Assembly (NCBI RefSeq): GCF_949628215.1
Contig: NC_134280.1
Coordinates: 12,349,795 to 12,413,794, forward strand
Direction of reading: 5' to 3'
Origin: Phalacrocorax aristotelis
Lineage: Eukaryota > Chordata > Aves > Suliformes > Phalacrocoracidae
Length of the DNA: 64,000 nucleotides
This document shows positions 25,101-36,000 of this stretch, piece after piece; the stretch's first letter is position 1, and each line of letters begins with the position of its first letter. The position numbers were made by a program, and so were the translations under genes. The notes beneath the pieces are model-generated. The model did not search any database and was not told where the DNA came from. It worked only from the letters and a program-made list of their open reading frames with translations.

Positions 25101-28100
25101 ATATACAGGCTGAAATAGCGCTAGCTTTACAGCCTCTCAGAAGTGAAAATGCCCAGCTGCGTAGGTTAGTAACTCATCAGTGATTCTGTATTTACTGCAG
25201 ATACACCTAAAGCATCTTTGACTGCTCTGTTCTAATGCATAATTTTGCATTGTTATGGTGTAAGTGTTATGGCCCTTTCTTGTCTGTGCAGTATTTGTGT
25301 CTTAGAAAGCGTGTTGGTAGGGCTAAATAGTTTAAATAATTAACACATAACAAGACTTCAGTTAATACTGATGTTTTAGTAGCATCAGTTACATCATGAT
25401 TGAGCCTTTGGGTGGCATCAATTTATCACTGTCTCTGAAAACTGCATTATTAAGGTAGTTCATCTGCTTATATTCTTTTTGTAGTGCATTCTCAAATGCA
25501 AAAATGTCTCTCATTTCAGGCGAGCTCTCAAATATTTAACTGGGTAGCACTTTACTTCAGAACAGAGGGAAAGATACTTACCAGAACTTGCAAAGGGTCT
25601 TTTCTGCTGAAGAAATACAGGAATATAAGAAAAATGCATTCCTAAAACTTTTCTATATTTCTGAAACATTCTGACATTTAATTCTCAAGAGCAGCTTCTT
25701 ACCAAGCTAATTTAAAATGCAGTGGGTTTGAACTTATTCTGAACTTTCTGAATTTGTGCTTTTTCACAATTTGCATTTAGGAGACTAAGAATATTAAACC
25801 AGCAACTCAGGGAGCGAGAAAGAAGTGAGAAGACATCTGGACAGAGCTACAGCTATGAATGTAAAGTACTGATAGAGAATGATGCTAGTTAGGGCATTTT
25901 TATTAAAACTCTATTTAAATAGATACAGACGTATAAAGATATAGCTATATAAATAAAAAATAACAGTACGTGTTGAGGCCCTTAGTGGCAACTGAACTAA
26001 GTGTTGTGGGTCTAATCATGCAGCTGCGTTTGCATGAATGTTGTGCCTGTTTAGACTCCACATAGTGAGACTCAGCTCTTAGCTGCTGAGCAGATTATTT
26101 TAACTTATGCGCATCTTAAAATGGAGGTGGCATATTAGATCATTAAGAAAAAAGCTTTTATCATGCTGCCTCAAAAACCTCTCCTATCTGTAAGCAAGGT
26201 TCATATTACTAAGATTATTTAAAAACTTAGTTTGATTTGGAAATTCAAACTGTACCACACAAAACAATTAAAATTTTTATGGTTTACTTTTGGTAGTAGT
26301 TTCTTTGCAGTCCTTGAATATGATGCTCCAGAGTCAATTGAAAGAATCACTGAAAGGCCTTGAGTCACTGCAGTCTAAAAATGAAGAACTACTTAAAATA
26401 ATAGAAAGTCAGAAAGAAGAAAATAAACATCTTGCAAAAGATATTCAAGGTAAAGAAGAAGAATTGCTGGAAAACAAACAGCATTATGGCATTCATTCCA
26501 CTAAGCTCAAGATTGGTACGTGTTTTGAATTTGTTTATTCTTCATTTAGTGTTTCAAAACTTGAAAGAAATAATGCAGTAAATTCTTCGTGTCATTTTAG
26601 AAGTGGAAGAGGCATTAGCAAACGTGAAGAGCCTTCAGTTTAAGCTGGAAGCTTCAGAGAAAGAAAATAAGATTTTGGGCATAACATTACGTCAGCGTGA
26701 TGCAGAAGTTAACAGGCTGCGTGAATTAACCAGGTACTTTTGCTAAGCTGGTTTTTTTGCCTCTTAACATTTCTTTTCATTCTTCCCGCCACCTTCGTAC
26801 TTTGGATTATTGTAATCTTCGTGGCTTGGTGGTAGTAGGTCATATAGGCTAAAACTTCTCTCTGTAGTTAGTTTCACGACAGTGATGCTATAATTTTGTT
26901 AAAACAGATGTTGTGCTCCATGACTTGAGTTCTTTTGTAAAGTAAAATGCTATTTGCTGTAACTTGTGCTAAGTTGTAACTCTTAAAAGGAGACCTGCTC
27001 ATGAGGAGCTCCATGGGGTAGCCCATGGACCTGAAAACCTACTGATATTTCCCTTGAAGCTATAGAATTTGGAAACTAATTCTTAACCTGAATTAAGGAG
27101 GGATTTTTTTTTTCTTCCTTTCTGGTTTGGAAATGGTCTGGTTTGAGAGCTGGCAGAAAGATCTGTCTTCAGGACCCCACAGCAAGTAGTTCCTGTGCGA
27201 ATGAGCAGTACTTTCTTTAATTGTGCATGCATTTGAAGTAGATTATGCCCAGATATTAATTCTGGGTAAAGGTGGGAGTTCTTGGATCACTGGATGAGGG
27301 TGGTGTTCCTCACAATTTTTTAGAACTATTACTGTGAATTTATTTCATCGTGGTCTTTTATGATGAATATAGTGGCAAGCTGGGAGACTTAAATAGCTTT
27401 TTGCACATGCAAAGGGGTACATACATGACACTTGTTTGGACATGATGTACACAAGACGTTTATAGTTGATACTGATTGGAATAGCAGAATATTTTTAATC
27501 AGCACTTCAGATTCTTTAGTAGAAGTTTAGACATATAACACACTTCTGAGGCTACTATACTGACCACCAGATGGTGGTATGATGATGTCTTATTACATGT
27601 GTATATGCTATATATGTAAGCATTTAAGTGTTCATTTCTTTTGATGTACAAAGCAGAAAATGAGAAGAATTATTTCTTTTATTTTTTTATTTAGATGCAA
27701 TGGGGAGAATAATTCAGAAAAAAATTCTCACTGATTTTGATAACTGTTTCTATATGCTTTGTAACAGTTTCTTGAGATCAGTTTATTTTGTTTTGTAGTA
27801 CTTGTGGCAGGTAAATGAGCAATAATCTCGAACTTTGTTGGGCTGTGACATTTTAATTACTTTATAGGAAAATTGAGCTGAGCTGAAGAAATTAATTGAA
27901 GAAACTTGGAACTGGTTCACATTTATACTACACTTTACAACAACATGTAGAAAGTGAATCATAACTTTGCCTCAGTCCAATATATCTAATGTTTTGGTGT
28001 TATATAAAAGTTTTTAACTATTTTTTTTAGTGACTATTTTTAAGTCTGATTAACCGACCTTATCTTAACAGAACCTTGCAGGGCAGTATGGCCAAGCTTC

Positions 28101-29053
28101 TGTCTGACCTCACAGTAGACAACATTAGACCCAAACCTGAACAAGGCCTCTCGAAATGTCTTTTGGAAGACCATGAAAAGCAGATGCAACCTGATCCATT
28201 TCCTGGGAGTACTTCAGTAATGACTTACCTTAGAAAATTAGAAGTGGATCATATTTTGACAGATACAGAACTTCAATTCTCAAATAGAAGTGGAGAATTA
28301 GAAATGCAAAATCTAGCCTATGAAAAGTTTGCTGCTGAAGGAAGTAAAATAAACAGTACATTCTCAGAAGGAAGAGCATCAGCTCCCAGAATACAACTAA
28401 CCTCTCTGAAGCAAGATGCAGAAACAGTTAGTGATTCTGGGACTTTACTAGAAGACCAAAACAAGTTGGACGAGACTGTTTATATTCCATTGACTAGCAG
28501 TGCCTCTAAAAAACAGCAGCCAATCTCTGAAAGAACTTGTGTGCTACCCCAGAGAGGGGCTTGTAAGGTGTTAGACTACCACTCTGAGCTCTCAAACTCT
28601 GTGCAGCAGAATGGATGTGAGATATCAAAGGATCCAACTATTCTGGATAAATTAAGTGCTGGGTACAGTGTGAAAGAGACCGTGAAAAATGCACTTGAAG
28701 TTACAGGGGATAAAGTGAAACCAGAAGGAGACAAAGTCCAAATGAGGCCAAAATGCACTCCAAGTGGAGCTGCAAAACACTTCCCAGGTAAACCAGACCA
28801 ACCTCAGCCTGGTACATACCCTTGTGTACCAGTGCTATTTCTGAAAGAGATTTCTCAGAAAAAAGGCAGTGAAATAGCTGATCTTAGTTTCATTTCATTT
28901 GATGATATATCAGGGAAGTCTGAGTGGAGCGCATCCTCTTTCTCAACATTTACTTCTCGAGATGAAGAGGACTTTAAGAATAGTTTAGCAGCTTTGGATG
29001 CCAACATAGCCAGGTTACAAAGAACTCTGCAAAATAGCATTATGAAACAATGA
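19148..29053 (+). CDS. CCDC14: CCDC14, coiled-coil domain-containing protein 14 (13 exons)
   Basis: Joined exons give 2844 bases, or 947 residues, close to the human protein of about 950. Exons: 19148-19180, 19857-19912, 20383-20458, 21146-21218, 21313-21453, 22546-22785, 22877-22971, 23915-24488, 25023-25164, 25781-25860, 26297-26515, 26601-26733 and 28072-29053. All junctions are GT..AG with matching phases. The N-terminus carries the conserved [18 protein letters not shown] and [10 protein letters not shown] blocks. The middle is Ser/Thr/Pro-rich and disordered-looking. Residues about 465-625 form the coiled coil, with SLQSLNM and [12 protein letters not shown]. The C-terminus has the conserved [14 protein letters not shown] then [16 protein letters not shown]14 localises to centrosomes and centriolar satellites, interacts with PCM1, KIAA0753 and CEP63, and limits centriole duplication. 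No stops or frameshifts were found. Confidence 0.95.
19181..19856 (+). other. CCDC14: CCDC14 intron 1 with tandem repeat
   Basis: The first 280 bases remain part of the CpG island. A 27-base GC-rich unit is present twice, exactly, at 19344-19370 and 19371-19397, with a partial third copy after it. Confidence 0.8.
19857..19912 (+). CDS. CCDC14: CCDC14 coding exon 2
   Basis: Acceptor caacag, then [18 protein letters not shown] and the first two bases of a Gln codon; donor gtaaga at 19913, phase 2. This is the most recognisable N-terminal block of the family. Confidence 0.92.
20383..20458 (+). CDS. CCDC14: CCDC14 coding exon 3
   Basis: Acceptor tttttcag; encodes [20 protein letters not shown] then DSDDR; donor gtaatt at 20459, phase 0. 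Confidence 0.93.
21146..21218 (+). CDS. CCDC14: CCDC14 coding exon 4
   Basis: Acceptor tttgcacag; encodes [20 protein letters not shown] then NEAT. The donor gttgta at 21219 is weak, with T at +3. The exon is 73 bases, so skipping it would shift the frame. Confidence 0.92.
21313..21453 (+). CDS. CCDC14: CCDC14 coding exon 5
   Basis: Acceptor actaatactag and donor gtaagt at 21454, phase 1 on both sides (141 bases). Encodes a Lys/Thr-rich basic stretch with [20 protein letters not shown] and a terminal SAHIRKEI. Confidence 0.9.
22546..22785 (+). CDS. CCDC14: CCDC14 coding exon 6
   Basis: Acceptor cttttgctatag and donor gttagt at 22786, phase 1 on both sides (240 bases). Contains [20 protein letters not shown], a conserved-looking patch in an otherwise disordered region. 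Confidence 0.92.
22877..22971 (+). CDS. CCDC14: CCDC14 coding exon 7
   Basis: Acceptor gtctcttag and donor gtaagt at 22972, phase 1 in and 0 out (95 bases). Encodes [20 protein letters not shown] then [11 protein letters not shown]. Confidence 0.88.
23915..24488 (+). CDS. CCDC14: CCDC14 coding exon 8
   Basis: Acceptor ctttatgcag and donor gtgagg at 24489 (574 bases, residues about 239-430). A hydrophobic/proline-rich first half leads to a helix-like segment ([20 protein letters not shown]). A His cluster and an acidic Ser/Glu stretch with [13 protein letters not shown] follow, then a segment ending [15 protein letters not shown]. The acidic run looks like a CK2-type phosphorylation region. 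Confidence 0.92.
25023..25164 (+). CDS. CCDC14: CCDC14 coding exon 9
   Basis: Acceptor cacctattgcag and donor gttagt at 25165 (142 bases). Encodes [20 protein letters not shown], then a segment ending [12 protein letters not shown], which begins the coiled coil. Confidence 0.92.
25781..25860 (+). CDS. CCDC14: CCDC14 coding exon 10
   Basis: Acceptor ttgcatttag and donor gtaaag at 25861 (80 bases). Encodes [20 protein letters not shown], then GQSYSYE; coiled coil. Confidence 0.9.
26297..26515 (+). CDS. CCDC14: CCDC14 coding exon 11 (NAGNAG acceptor)
   Basis: 219 bases, phase 1 on both sides, donor gtacgt at 26516. Heptad-rich coiled coil with [20 protein letters not shown] and [20 protein letters not shown]. 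The acceptor is tandem (TAGTAG, 26294-26299). Using the first AG gives E-L-V-S-L-Q, and the second gives E-F-S-L-Q, one residue shorter; both stay in frame. I use the first because its length fits the mammalian protein. Confidence 0.9.
26601..26733 (+). CDS. CCDC14: CCDC14 coding exon 12
   Basis: Acceptor gtcattttag and donor gtactt at 26734 (133 bases). Ends the coiled coil with [20 protein letters not shown] then [10 protein letters not shown], strongly conserved in the family. Confidence 0.93.
27564..27577 (+). promoter_or_regulatory. CTCF-like motif in last CCDC14 intron
   Basis: CCACCAGATGGTGG matches the CTCF core (CCASYAGRKGGC) apart from one late position. It lies in intron 12, about 0.5 kb before the last exon. 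Confidence 0.35.
28072..29053 (+). CDS. CCDC14: CCDC14 last coding exon 13
   Basis: Acceptor ttatcttaacag; 982 bases including the TGA at 29051-29053. Starts [19 protein letters not shown] and ends with the conserved block [14 protein letters not shown] followed by [16 protein letters not shown]. About one third of the protein lies here, mostly polar and disordered-looking. Confidence 0.95.
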
Positions 29054-29400
29054 GTATGAGGAAACAAAATGGGGTGCACTTGTTTGGAATATTTGGGGTT
29101 TTCTGAAGTATATTAATAACTATGGTACTGATACAAATATTTGCATTTTTTGGTATGAAATTACTTGTTCCTAGCTGTTTAAATTATGGATGGAATTTGG
29201 TCCTCATTAAGCTATGGTGCTGCTTCCCTTGATGTGTACAACTTGAGATAACTGGTATAAATGCTTTTTTAAAATTATGGCTTAGGTTTGTACTCTTTAC
29301 TTGCAAAATTAACTCTTAGAACAGCACTTGATAACTGTCTAAGAAACCGGTGTGCTGTTAACAATACAGTTTTTCTATTAAATTATAAAGTCCATTTGCT
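29054..29400 (+). other. CCDC14: CCDC14 3' UTR
   Basis: Follows the TGA at 29051-29053. The only canonical-type poly(A) signal soon after is ATTAAA at 29377-29382, with a GT/T-rich downstream element at 29396-29425, so cleavage is expected near 29395-29400. Confidence 0.75.
29377..29382 (+). terminator. CCDC14: CCDC14 poly(A) signal ATTAAA
   Basis: ATTAAA about 325 bases after the stop codon, followed within about 20 bases by a T/GT-rich downstream element. Confidence 0.75.
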
Positions 29401-32214
29401 TGTTTTTTCTGTGTGATTTTTTTAAAGTAGTAAGAACAGCATTGAGAGAATGTGTTTGAAGTCAGTTACAGATGTGATAAAGAGAAGTTTTTATTTCACT
29501 AAATTTTAATGTTGTAAAATTGGATGCGTAGTTGTTTTCCTTGCTTATGACCATGTCTTTCAAGAAACTACCTCCATGTTCCAGTTCACCATGAAGGGTG
29601 CAAACAGTAGTGTCAACATCAAAGAAACAGGTGGGCAGGACTTCTTACTCAGCTGCATTGCTTCTTAATCCAAGTTGGGTTTAATCAAGAAGTGGGAATT
29701 CAACTGGTGAAAGTAGAGCTGCCTTGAACTTAACAAGTGTTCTGCTTTGACTAGGTGGATCTCTTAAAGTTGTTTGGGTGTTTGTTGTTTGTTCATTTGT
29801 TTTTTAAAGAGGAACTTAGGTGCAGAAGGCTAAATGAAAAACATCCTTGTTTACGAATTTTTTTCTTCCCCAAAGAACAATGGCAAGGTATCATACATGG
29901 GCAAGAGGTTCCACAGGTGGAGGCCAGGGAAGAACTAGCTACAGAGCAGCTCTGCAGGAACACTGAGAGTTATAACCGATAAGTCAGGATCATGCTGTTC
30001 AAAAAAAACCCAAAAACCAAAAAACCTAGCCATCATATGGGGTTTTCAGTATATGGTAGATCCTGTAAAATACATTAAGTCATCCTTTTCACTGGTAAAA
30101 CTCAATTTTCACTTTTGAGCAAGAAGGTGATTAAGTGGAAAGTCCAGATGAGGGCAAGAAAAGAACCATCAAAGTTCTGTTCTTTTCTACAATTCTGTTT
30201 TGTCATAGTTTTTACAGGTGTTTGATTTTATCTAAAGTAGAAGGAGAATATAGTACCAGTGGATAGCACAGAAACAGTCAGATACTGAGAAACAGAAGCA
30301 GTAACAGGCTTCAGCTGACACAAAGGAGACAAATTAGGTACTAGTGGCAAACCAGTGCAAAGCACTAGAGTAGACAGTGTGAGGAAGTCATAGAAATTCC
30401 ACAGGTTTTTGGGGTGTCAAACATCTGTTGGGCATAAATACGGAGTCTGGACTGACACAACCCAACTGGCTCTCACAGAAATGGGAGTGGAGGGGGGAAT
30501 GGTTCCAGTCTGTTGTTTTCCTTGATAGGGCTTTCCAGATGTCAATGTCAAGAGCAGGTATCATGCAAGTTTTTAAGTTAAAAGTGCGGGAAGGTGGTGG
30601 TATTGCCACCATTCTATTCCTCTTACACCTTTAGCGGTGCTTGAATGATGTTTTTCATGGCTCACTTTTTTCCAGGGAAAGTATCTTTAGAAAGGGAACA
30701 ACAGTGTAAGGACCTGAATTTAAGATGGCTTTTTCTGCAGTGTTGCTTTTTTTTGGTTGGTTTGTTTCCCCCCCTCTGGAAAACATTACTGCGCTTCCTG
30801 GTGCTGGCCTTTTGCTTCCATGTAGAACAAAAGTCTATTTTTTTCCATGTTTAGTTGCTTGAATGAACACATTTTAAAGCTGGGGCACTATCCATACATT
30901 GTGCTGTGGAGCAGTTCTGTGATTATCTTAGTTACTAGTAACTGAGCAATAAAAAGGTATGAAGACAACGCATACTACAGAAGATGCCAACTGGCACTCC
31001 TGCTTCGAAACAGGAAAGTTAGACTAAATAGTGACTTCAGTGATTTAGAATGCTTTAAAGGCTTGGCCTGGATTTCTTATTATTCCCCACACTATTCATG
31101 CTCAGATTCAAAATAAGGTTGATGGTATAAAAGTGAACATGTTTTAATTAAATATTTACAAACAGCTTCAGTGTAGAAGCAAAGTGAGATTTAAACAATG
31201 ATTATGGCATGGATTAAGGACAAACTACAATGCATTCTAGTCTTTAAAACTCACAAGAAGGCTGAGAAAAAGTTGGAAGAACATTCATTAGTAGACAAGC
31301 TGGTTCAGTTTTCTTCTTGCAGCTAGGATTGTTACTCCACTTGAAGGAGGGTATTTGTGCTGGCCAAAGCTAGCTGCAATCTGTGTAAAGCAGCTGTGGT
31401 GTCAAGATGCCCAAGCATGTTCTTCTCTCATTGAGAGCATTTACATTCGCTTCTATCTCAGCAGGGTAAGACGTTACACCACCTTACTTGTGTCCTGTTC
31501 GTTGTTACACAGTTGGTTCTGTCAAAGCATGAGATCTCGACTGGAAAACCTGTTTGGGGTTAATGAGATATGAGCAGGTTTGTAATGTGTATCCTTCTCT
31601 TCTAAGGAGGAGAAGCTAAGAAGAAACAGGAAGGAGTCATCTCTAATATGGCTCTTTGTTTTGTGCTCAGGCATGTGAATCAGAGCTATAGCTACTTTAA
31701 ATGAAATATAAAATTTCTTGTATATGGGCATAATGAATGTGCACTGTTGTAGAAGCAAAAGCCAGCAAGATCAAATATGTAAATCTTTAAAAGGCTTCCA
31801 GGATTCAACTCAAGACAAGTGAATTGAAACTGTGGAAGTTGGCATAAATCTAGTGTTCAGACAAACTCAAGAGAAGACAATAATACCTCTTACAAACTTG
31901 TTCTTTTAATGTGTTGCATATAGTAAATAATCCCTACAGAAAATAAGGGCAACCCTAGAATTTGCACATTTTGTTGCATACATATTTTGACCACTCAAAT
32001 TTGCATAGTCTTAGAAGTACGTAGTAAATAAGATCCCAAGTGCCTGAGTGGAAAGAAATATTTATCATTTGTGATAAATTTCTAAATTTCTAAAGCAGCT
32101 TAGAAGTTATTTCTTCTCATTCCTGTAGTAACAGGGTAGAAATCACTATGGACCAAAGGCATCACCTTTGTCAAGACCCATGCTTGGAACATTGGAGTAG
32201 CTCGTACTGCAGCT
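29401..32214. other. Intergenic, no gene recognised
   Basis: AT-rich sequence with short chance open frames. Nothing resembles a known protein or RNA gene. Confidence 0.55.
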
Positions 32215-33046
32215 CTCAAGAAGGGGGAGCTGCTCTGCAGGAAGATCTGGATAGGCTGGAAGAGTGGGCCAACAAGAGCCTTATGAAGTTCAACAAGGAC
32301 AAATGTAAGGTCTTGCACCTGGGAAAACATAATCCGGGAGTGCAGCACAGACTGGGATCCACCTGGCTGGAGAGCAGCTCTGTGGAAAGGGACCTGGGGG
32401 TCCTGGTGGACAGGAAGCTCAACATGAGCGAACAGTGTGCTGCTGCGGCCTAGGAGGCCAACAGGGTCCTGGGTTGCATCAAAAAGGGCATCGCCAGCAG
32501 AGATAAAGAAGTCATCATCCTGCTCTACTCAGCGCTTGTCAGGCCACACCTGCAGTACTGTGTACGGTTCTGGTCCCCTCTATACAAAAAGGACAGGCTG
32601 GAAGGGGTCCAGAGAAGGGCCACCAAGATGATCAAAGGACTGGGAAGCTGCCATATGAGGATAGGCTGGGAGAGCTGGGTTTGTTCAGCCTTGAGAAGAG
32701 GAGGCTCAGAGGGGATCTCACCACCATGTACCAGTACTTAAGGGGCAGCTACAAAGAAGATGGAGACTCCCTTTTTACACAGAGGCACATGGAGAGGACA
32801 AGGGGGAATGGACACAAGTTACTCTTGGGGAGATTCCAGTTGGACACGAGAGGGAAATTTTTCACAGTGAGGACAGTCACCATTGGAATAATCTCCCCAG
32901 GGAAGTGGTTGACTTGGCCACATGGGACACCTTTAAGATTCAGCTGGACAGGGTGCTGGGCCATCTTGTCTAGACTGTGCTCTTCCTGGAAAGGTTGGAC
33001 TAGATGGTCCCTGAGGTCCCTTCCAGTCTGGGATTCTGTGATTCTT
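32215..33046 (+). mobile_element. CR1 LINE fragment (RT C-terminus plus 3' UTR)
   Basis: A 5'-truncated CR1 whose frame reads [20 protein letters not shown] and [20 protein letters not shown], then [18 protein letters not shown], the C-terminal reverse transcriptase region. It is broken by a stop at about 32451 and by later frameshifts. The 3' end has the usual 'gactagatggtccctgaggtc' and 'ccttccagtctgggattctg' blocks and an ATTCTGTG tail. The left edge is approximate. It belongs to a different CR1 subfamily from the copy at 17.3 kb, judging by the protein wording. Confidence 0.93.
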
Positions 33047-36000
33047 CACCAGTCAGGATGTGACAAGGCTCATCATTGCATAACTTGGGAGTTATTATGG
33101 TTTGTCCTTGTTGCAAGCAAGTAGACCTCAGGCCTGTGTTTTTCATGGGCTGAGATACTTTCCTCTCTATGCTACTTCTAGAACTTTTCAGTCTGATGCA
33201 ACTGATTGAGCTACCTGGCTACATTCCAACACCAAGCTTTCTTTCCCACCAGCCTGTTACACTTGCTGAAAACTAACTCTGTGGAAGCAGGGCAGAATTT
33301 ATGCCTGCATAAATCCAGCACTCATGCCAACCACTCCAATAAGAGCAATACAATTTTCATTTGACTCTTGTTTGGGCACATCCCTACAATGAGGGACAGT
33401 CACCATAGACAGAGTCGTCAAAGTGTATTTGCAACAAGTCAAACTCCGTTTCTGTGCCGGGTTTGTTAAGGATGCTTTAGGGTAGCCTGGAAGAAGCAAG
33501 AGAGTATAGTAATGAATTGGGCCACAGTGTCAGCTATGGAAGTCATTTTTGCATTGCACATGGATTTTTGCAGTTGTTTTTAAGGGGGGGAAAAAAGTAG
33601 TATTTAAATTCAGGTAGATACATTGTCTCAGAAAAGCACGGACCTCACTCAGAGCTGAAGGATCAGACAAAAAGCAACCAGCTGGGGTGCCTCAGTTTCT
33701 GTAGCCAGGAGGTGATGTTCGAATGAGCAAGGCTAACAGTAGCATAAACAGCAATGAGGTATCAGAGAGATTAAAAAGGAACTCTGTCTTCTGTGTCTGA
33801 AGACCTGAGCTTCCACACGTGCTGTTTGTGATGGTGGTTATGGAAAAAGCAGCTTAAGATTTTCTTCCACTGTATTGTAAGTAGTTATAAAACAAGTTAT
33901 TTTATCATTTATTTTCAGTATTTACAAAGAATTACAATTGAACCTTATGATGCCAATTGAGAAAAGTGCAACTAGTTGGTCTGAGGAGTTTTATCACAGC
34001 TGATCATACAGCCAAACAAGCATTCAACAGAACTTTCCAGCTTCACAAACAAAGCTGGTTTCATGTTCTGTCCATCACTGTATCAACCTTCAAATATAAG
34101 AGAAATATGAAATTGGTATATTCAACATTAAATCATTGTTCTATGTTCGGTAGTGGCTGCTGTGAAACATCTCTCCTCTTCCAAGGATTAACTTAAAAAG
34201 AATGCTCAGCAGCTGCAACTTTGGTGATCATGTAGCCTCCTATACATTTTTCTTGGAGCCACAGGAGGTACAGGAGTTTCATTTTTACAAAGCATATTCT
34301 GTGAAGTTGACATCTGCACTTACCAGTGATGTGGAAAGGAAAGGAACTCTGAAAACACATTTCATCAAGCTCTTAACAGTATTTTTCCTTTTATGAACCT
34401 TTTTCCTTATGGAAAAGGGGAAAGATTGGCCAATACTCCAGAATCCAGGGTACCCAAGTTTAACCCGTACGTTATTCCCAGCTCTGACTCCTTGAGAAAT
34501 GTGTGTATATAATCCAGTGCCTCATTCAAAGAACCGGGGAATGGTGATAGCTCCCTGCAGACACAAAGGATTGCTGCCTTACTATTGTGTCCAGGTTGAT
34601 CAAAGACTTCATAAGGAACAAAGATGCCTTATTTGCTGAAGTGAAGCCAGTGCTGCATCTGTGTGTGTGAATAAGCTACCTGGGACACTATTTGTGGTCA
34701 AGTGGCAACATCATTCAGCTCTGCAGGGAATACAGCTCACCGTGCATTTTGCAGACGAACAGTGATCGCTACTGGTACCTCAAGTACCTTTCTTAAGTCA
34801 TTGACTCACTCAGGCATCCTTAACAAGGGTGAATTTTTTCCTTAGAAGGGAAAGAAACATTTCCCTGGTTAGATCAGAGAAACAGATTAAGGAAAAAAAA
34901 AAAAATCATATGTTTAGTCACTTCAATGATCTCCCCAAATAAGGCAGAGGAATATTCATGTTTGAATGGGCCAGCCAGGACAGGCCTGCACAGCTAGCAC
35001 CACACCAGAACCAGAACCTACAAGAAGAGTTGAGAATGTCAAGTCAGCTTTGGGGTATTAAAGTGCGTATGACAGACAATTCAGTCCAAACACAGATTTA
35101 GCTCTAAACCATCCTAGGTAGATCAGACTGCCCATTAATGTCATGTTTTCGATTATGCCCAGATGGGCCATCTTGAATGGCTCTTGATCAAGATTAATGC
35201 AAATAGTGTTAGAGATTAGTGTCCATCTTCCCCAAAATTCAGGGAATTCCTTCAGTAATTTCTTTGCACAACAAAGTGCTAGAGTCAGTTTTCCTTCAGC
35301 CAGATTCAGGGATGTTCAGTAGTCTTTAGTTGTATGAGTGAATTGAGGATTTTGCCTGCAGAGCCCTAGGTACAGGGGAGTCAAACAAATAGCAGATGAG
35401 GTCTTATTACTGAGTTTACTTTAACCTATCTGCTTTTAAGGTGCAATCAAGAGTGACAGTAACTTCTATGACTGTTCTTACAATTTGAGCTGTAACTGGG
35501 CAGGAGCTTGAACAGAACAACCTGCCCTTTCTTCCAGCTTTCAATTAGTATTACATTGGATCAGGTCTTTCTTCTGCATAAGAATAGGGTTTTTTTTTAA
35601 AAGGTTCTCACTTGTGCATATATGGTATATACACACATATAGTGCATAAGCCAAGACATCTTTCTGGTAGAGAAGAAAAGAGTTTTCTCAGTTTCTAGTC
35701 TCCAGATTTCTCTCAATCTGTGAAAATGGACTGTTTCTGCAATCTTTAAGAGTCTTTTAAGTATATTCACATTAGCTCTTTTCATTGTTACTGCAGTGTA
35801 GGCAAGGGAAAGGTGCCTCTCTGTAAGCAGTCCACACCTTCAGCTACTGGCAATCCCCTGTTATACTTGTCAGGAGTCCTCAAAGGCTTCCCAGTGAACT
35901 ATGGTGCAGCTGTGAGGAGAGCGGTTTTAAGCAGGTTATCTTTGTGCAGATGTGGGTTAGTCAGACCCCATGGTCAGGCACTGCTTTCCTTTCCAAGGCT

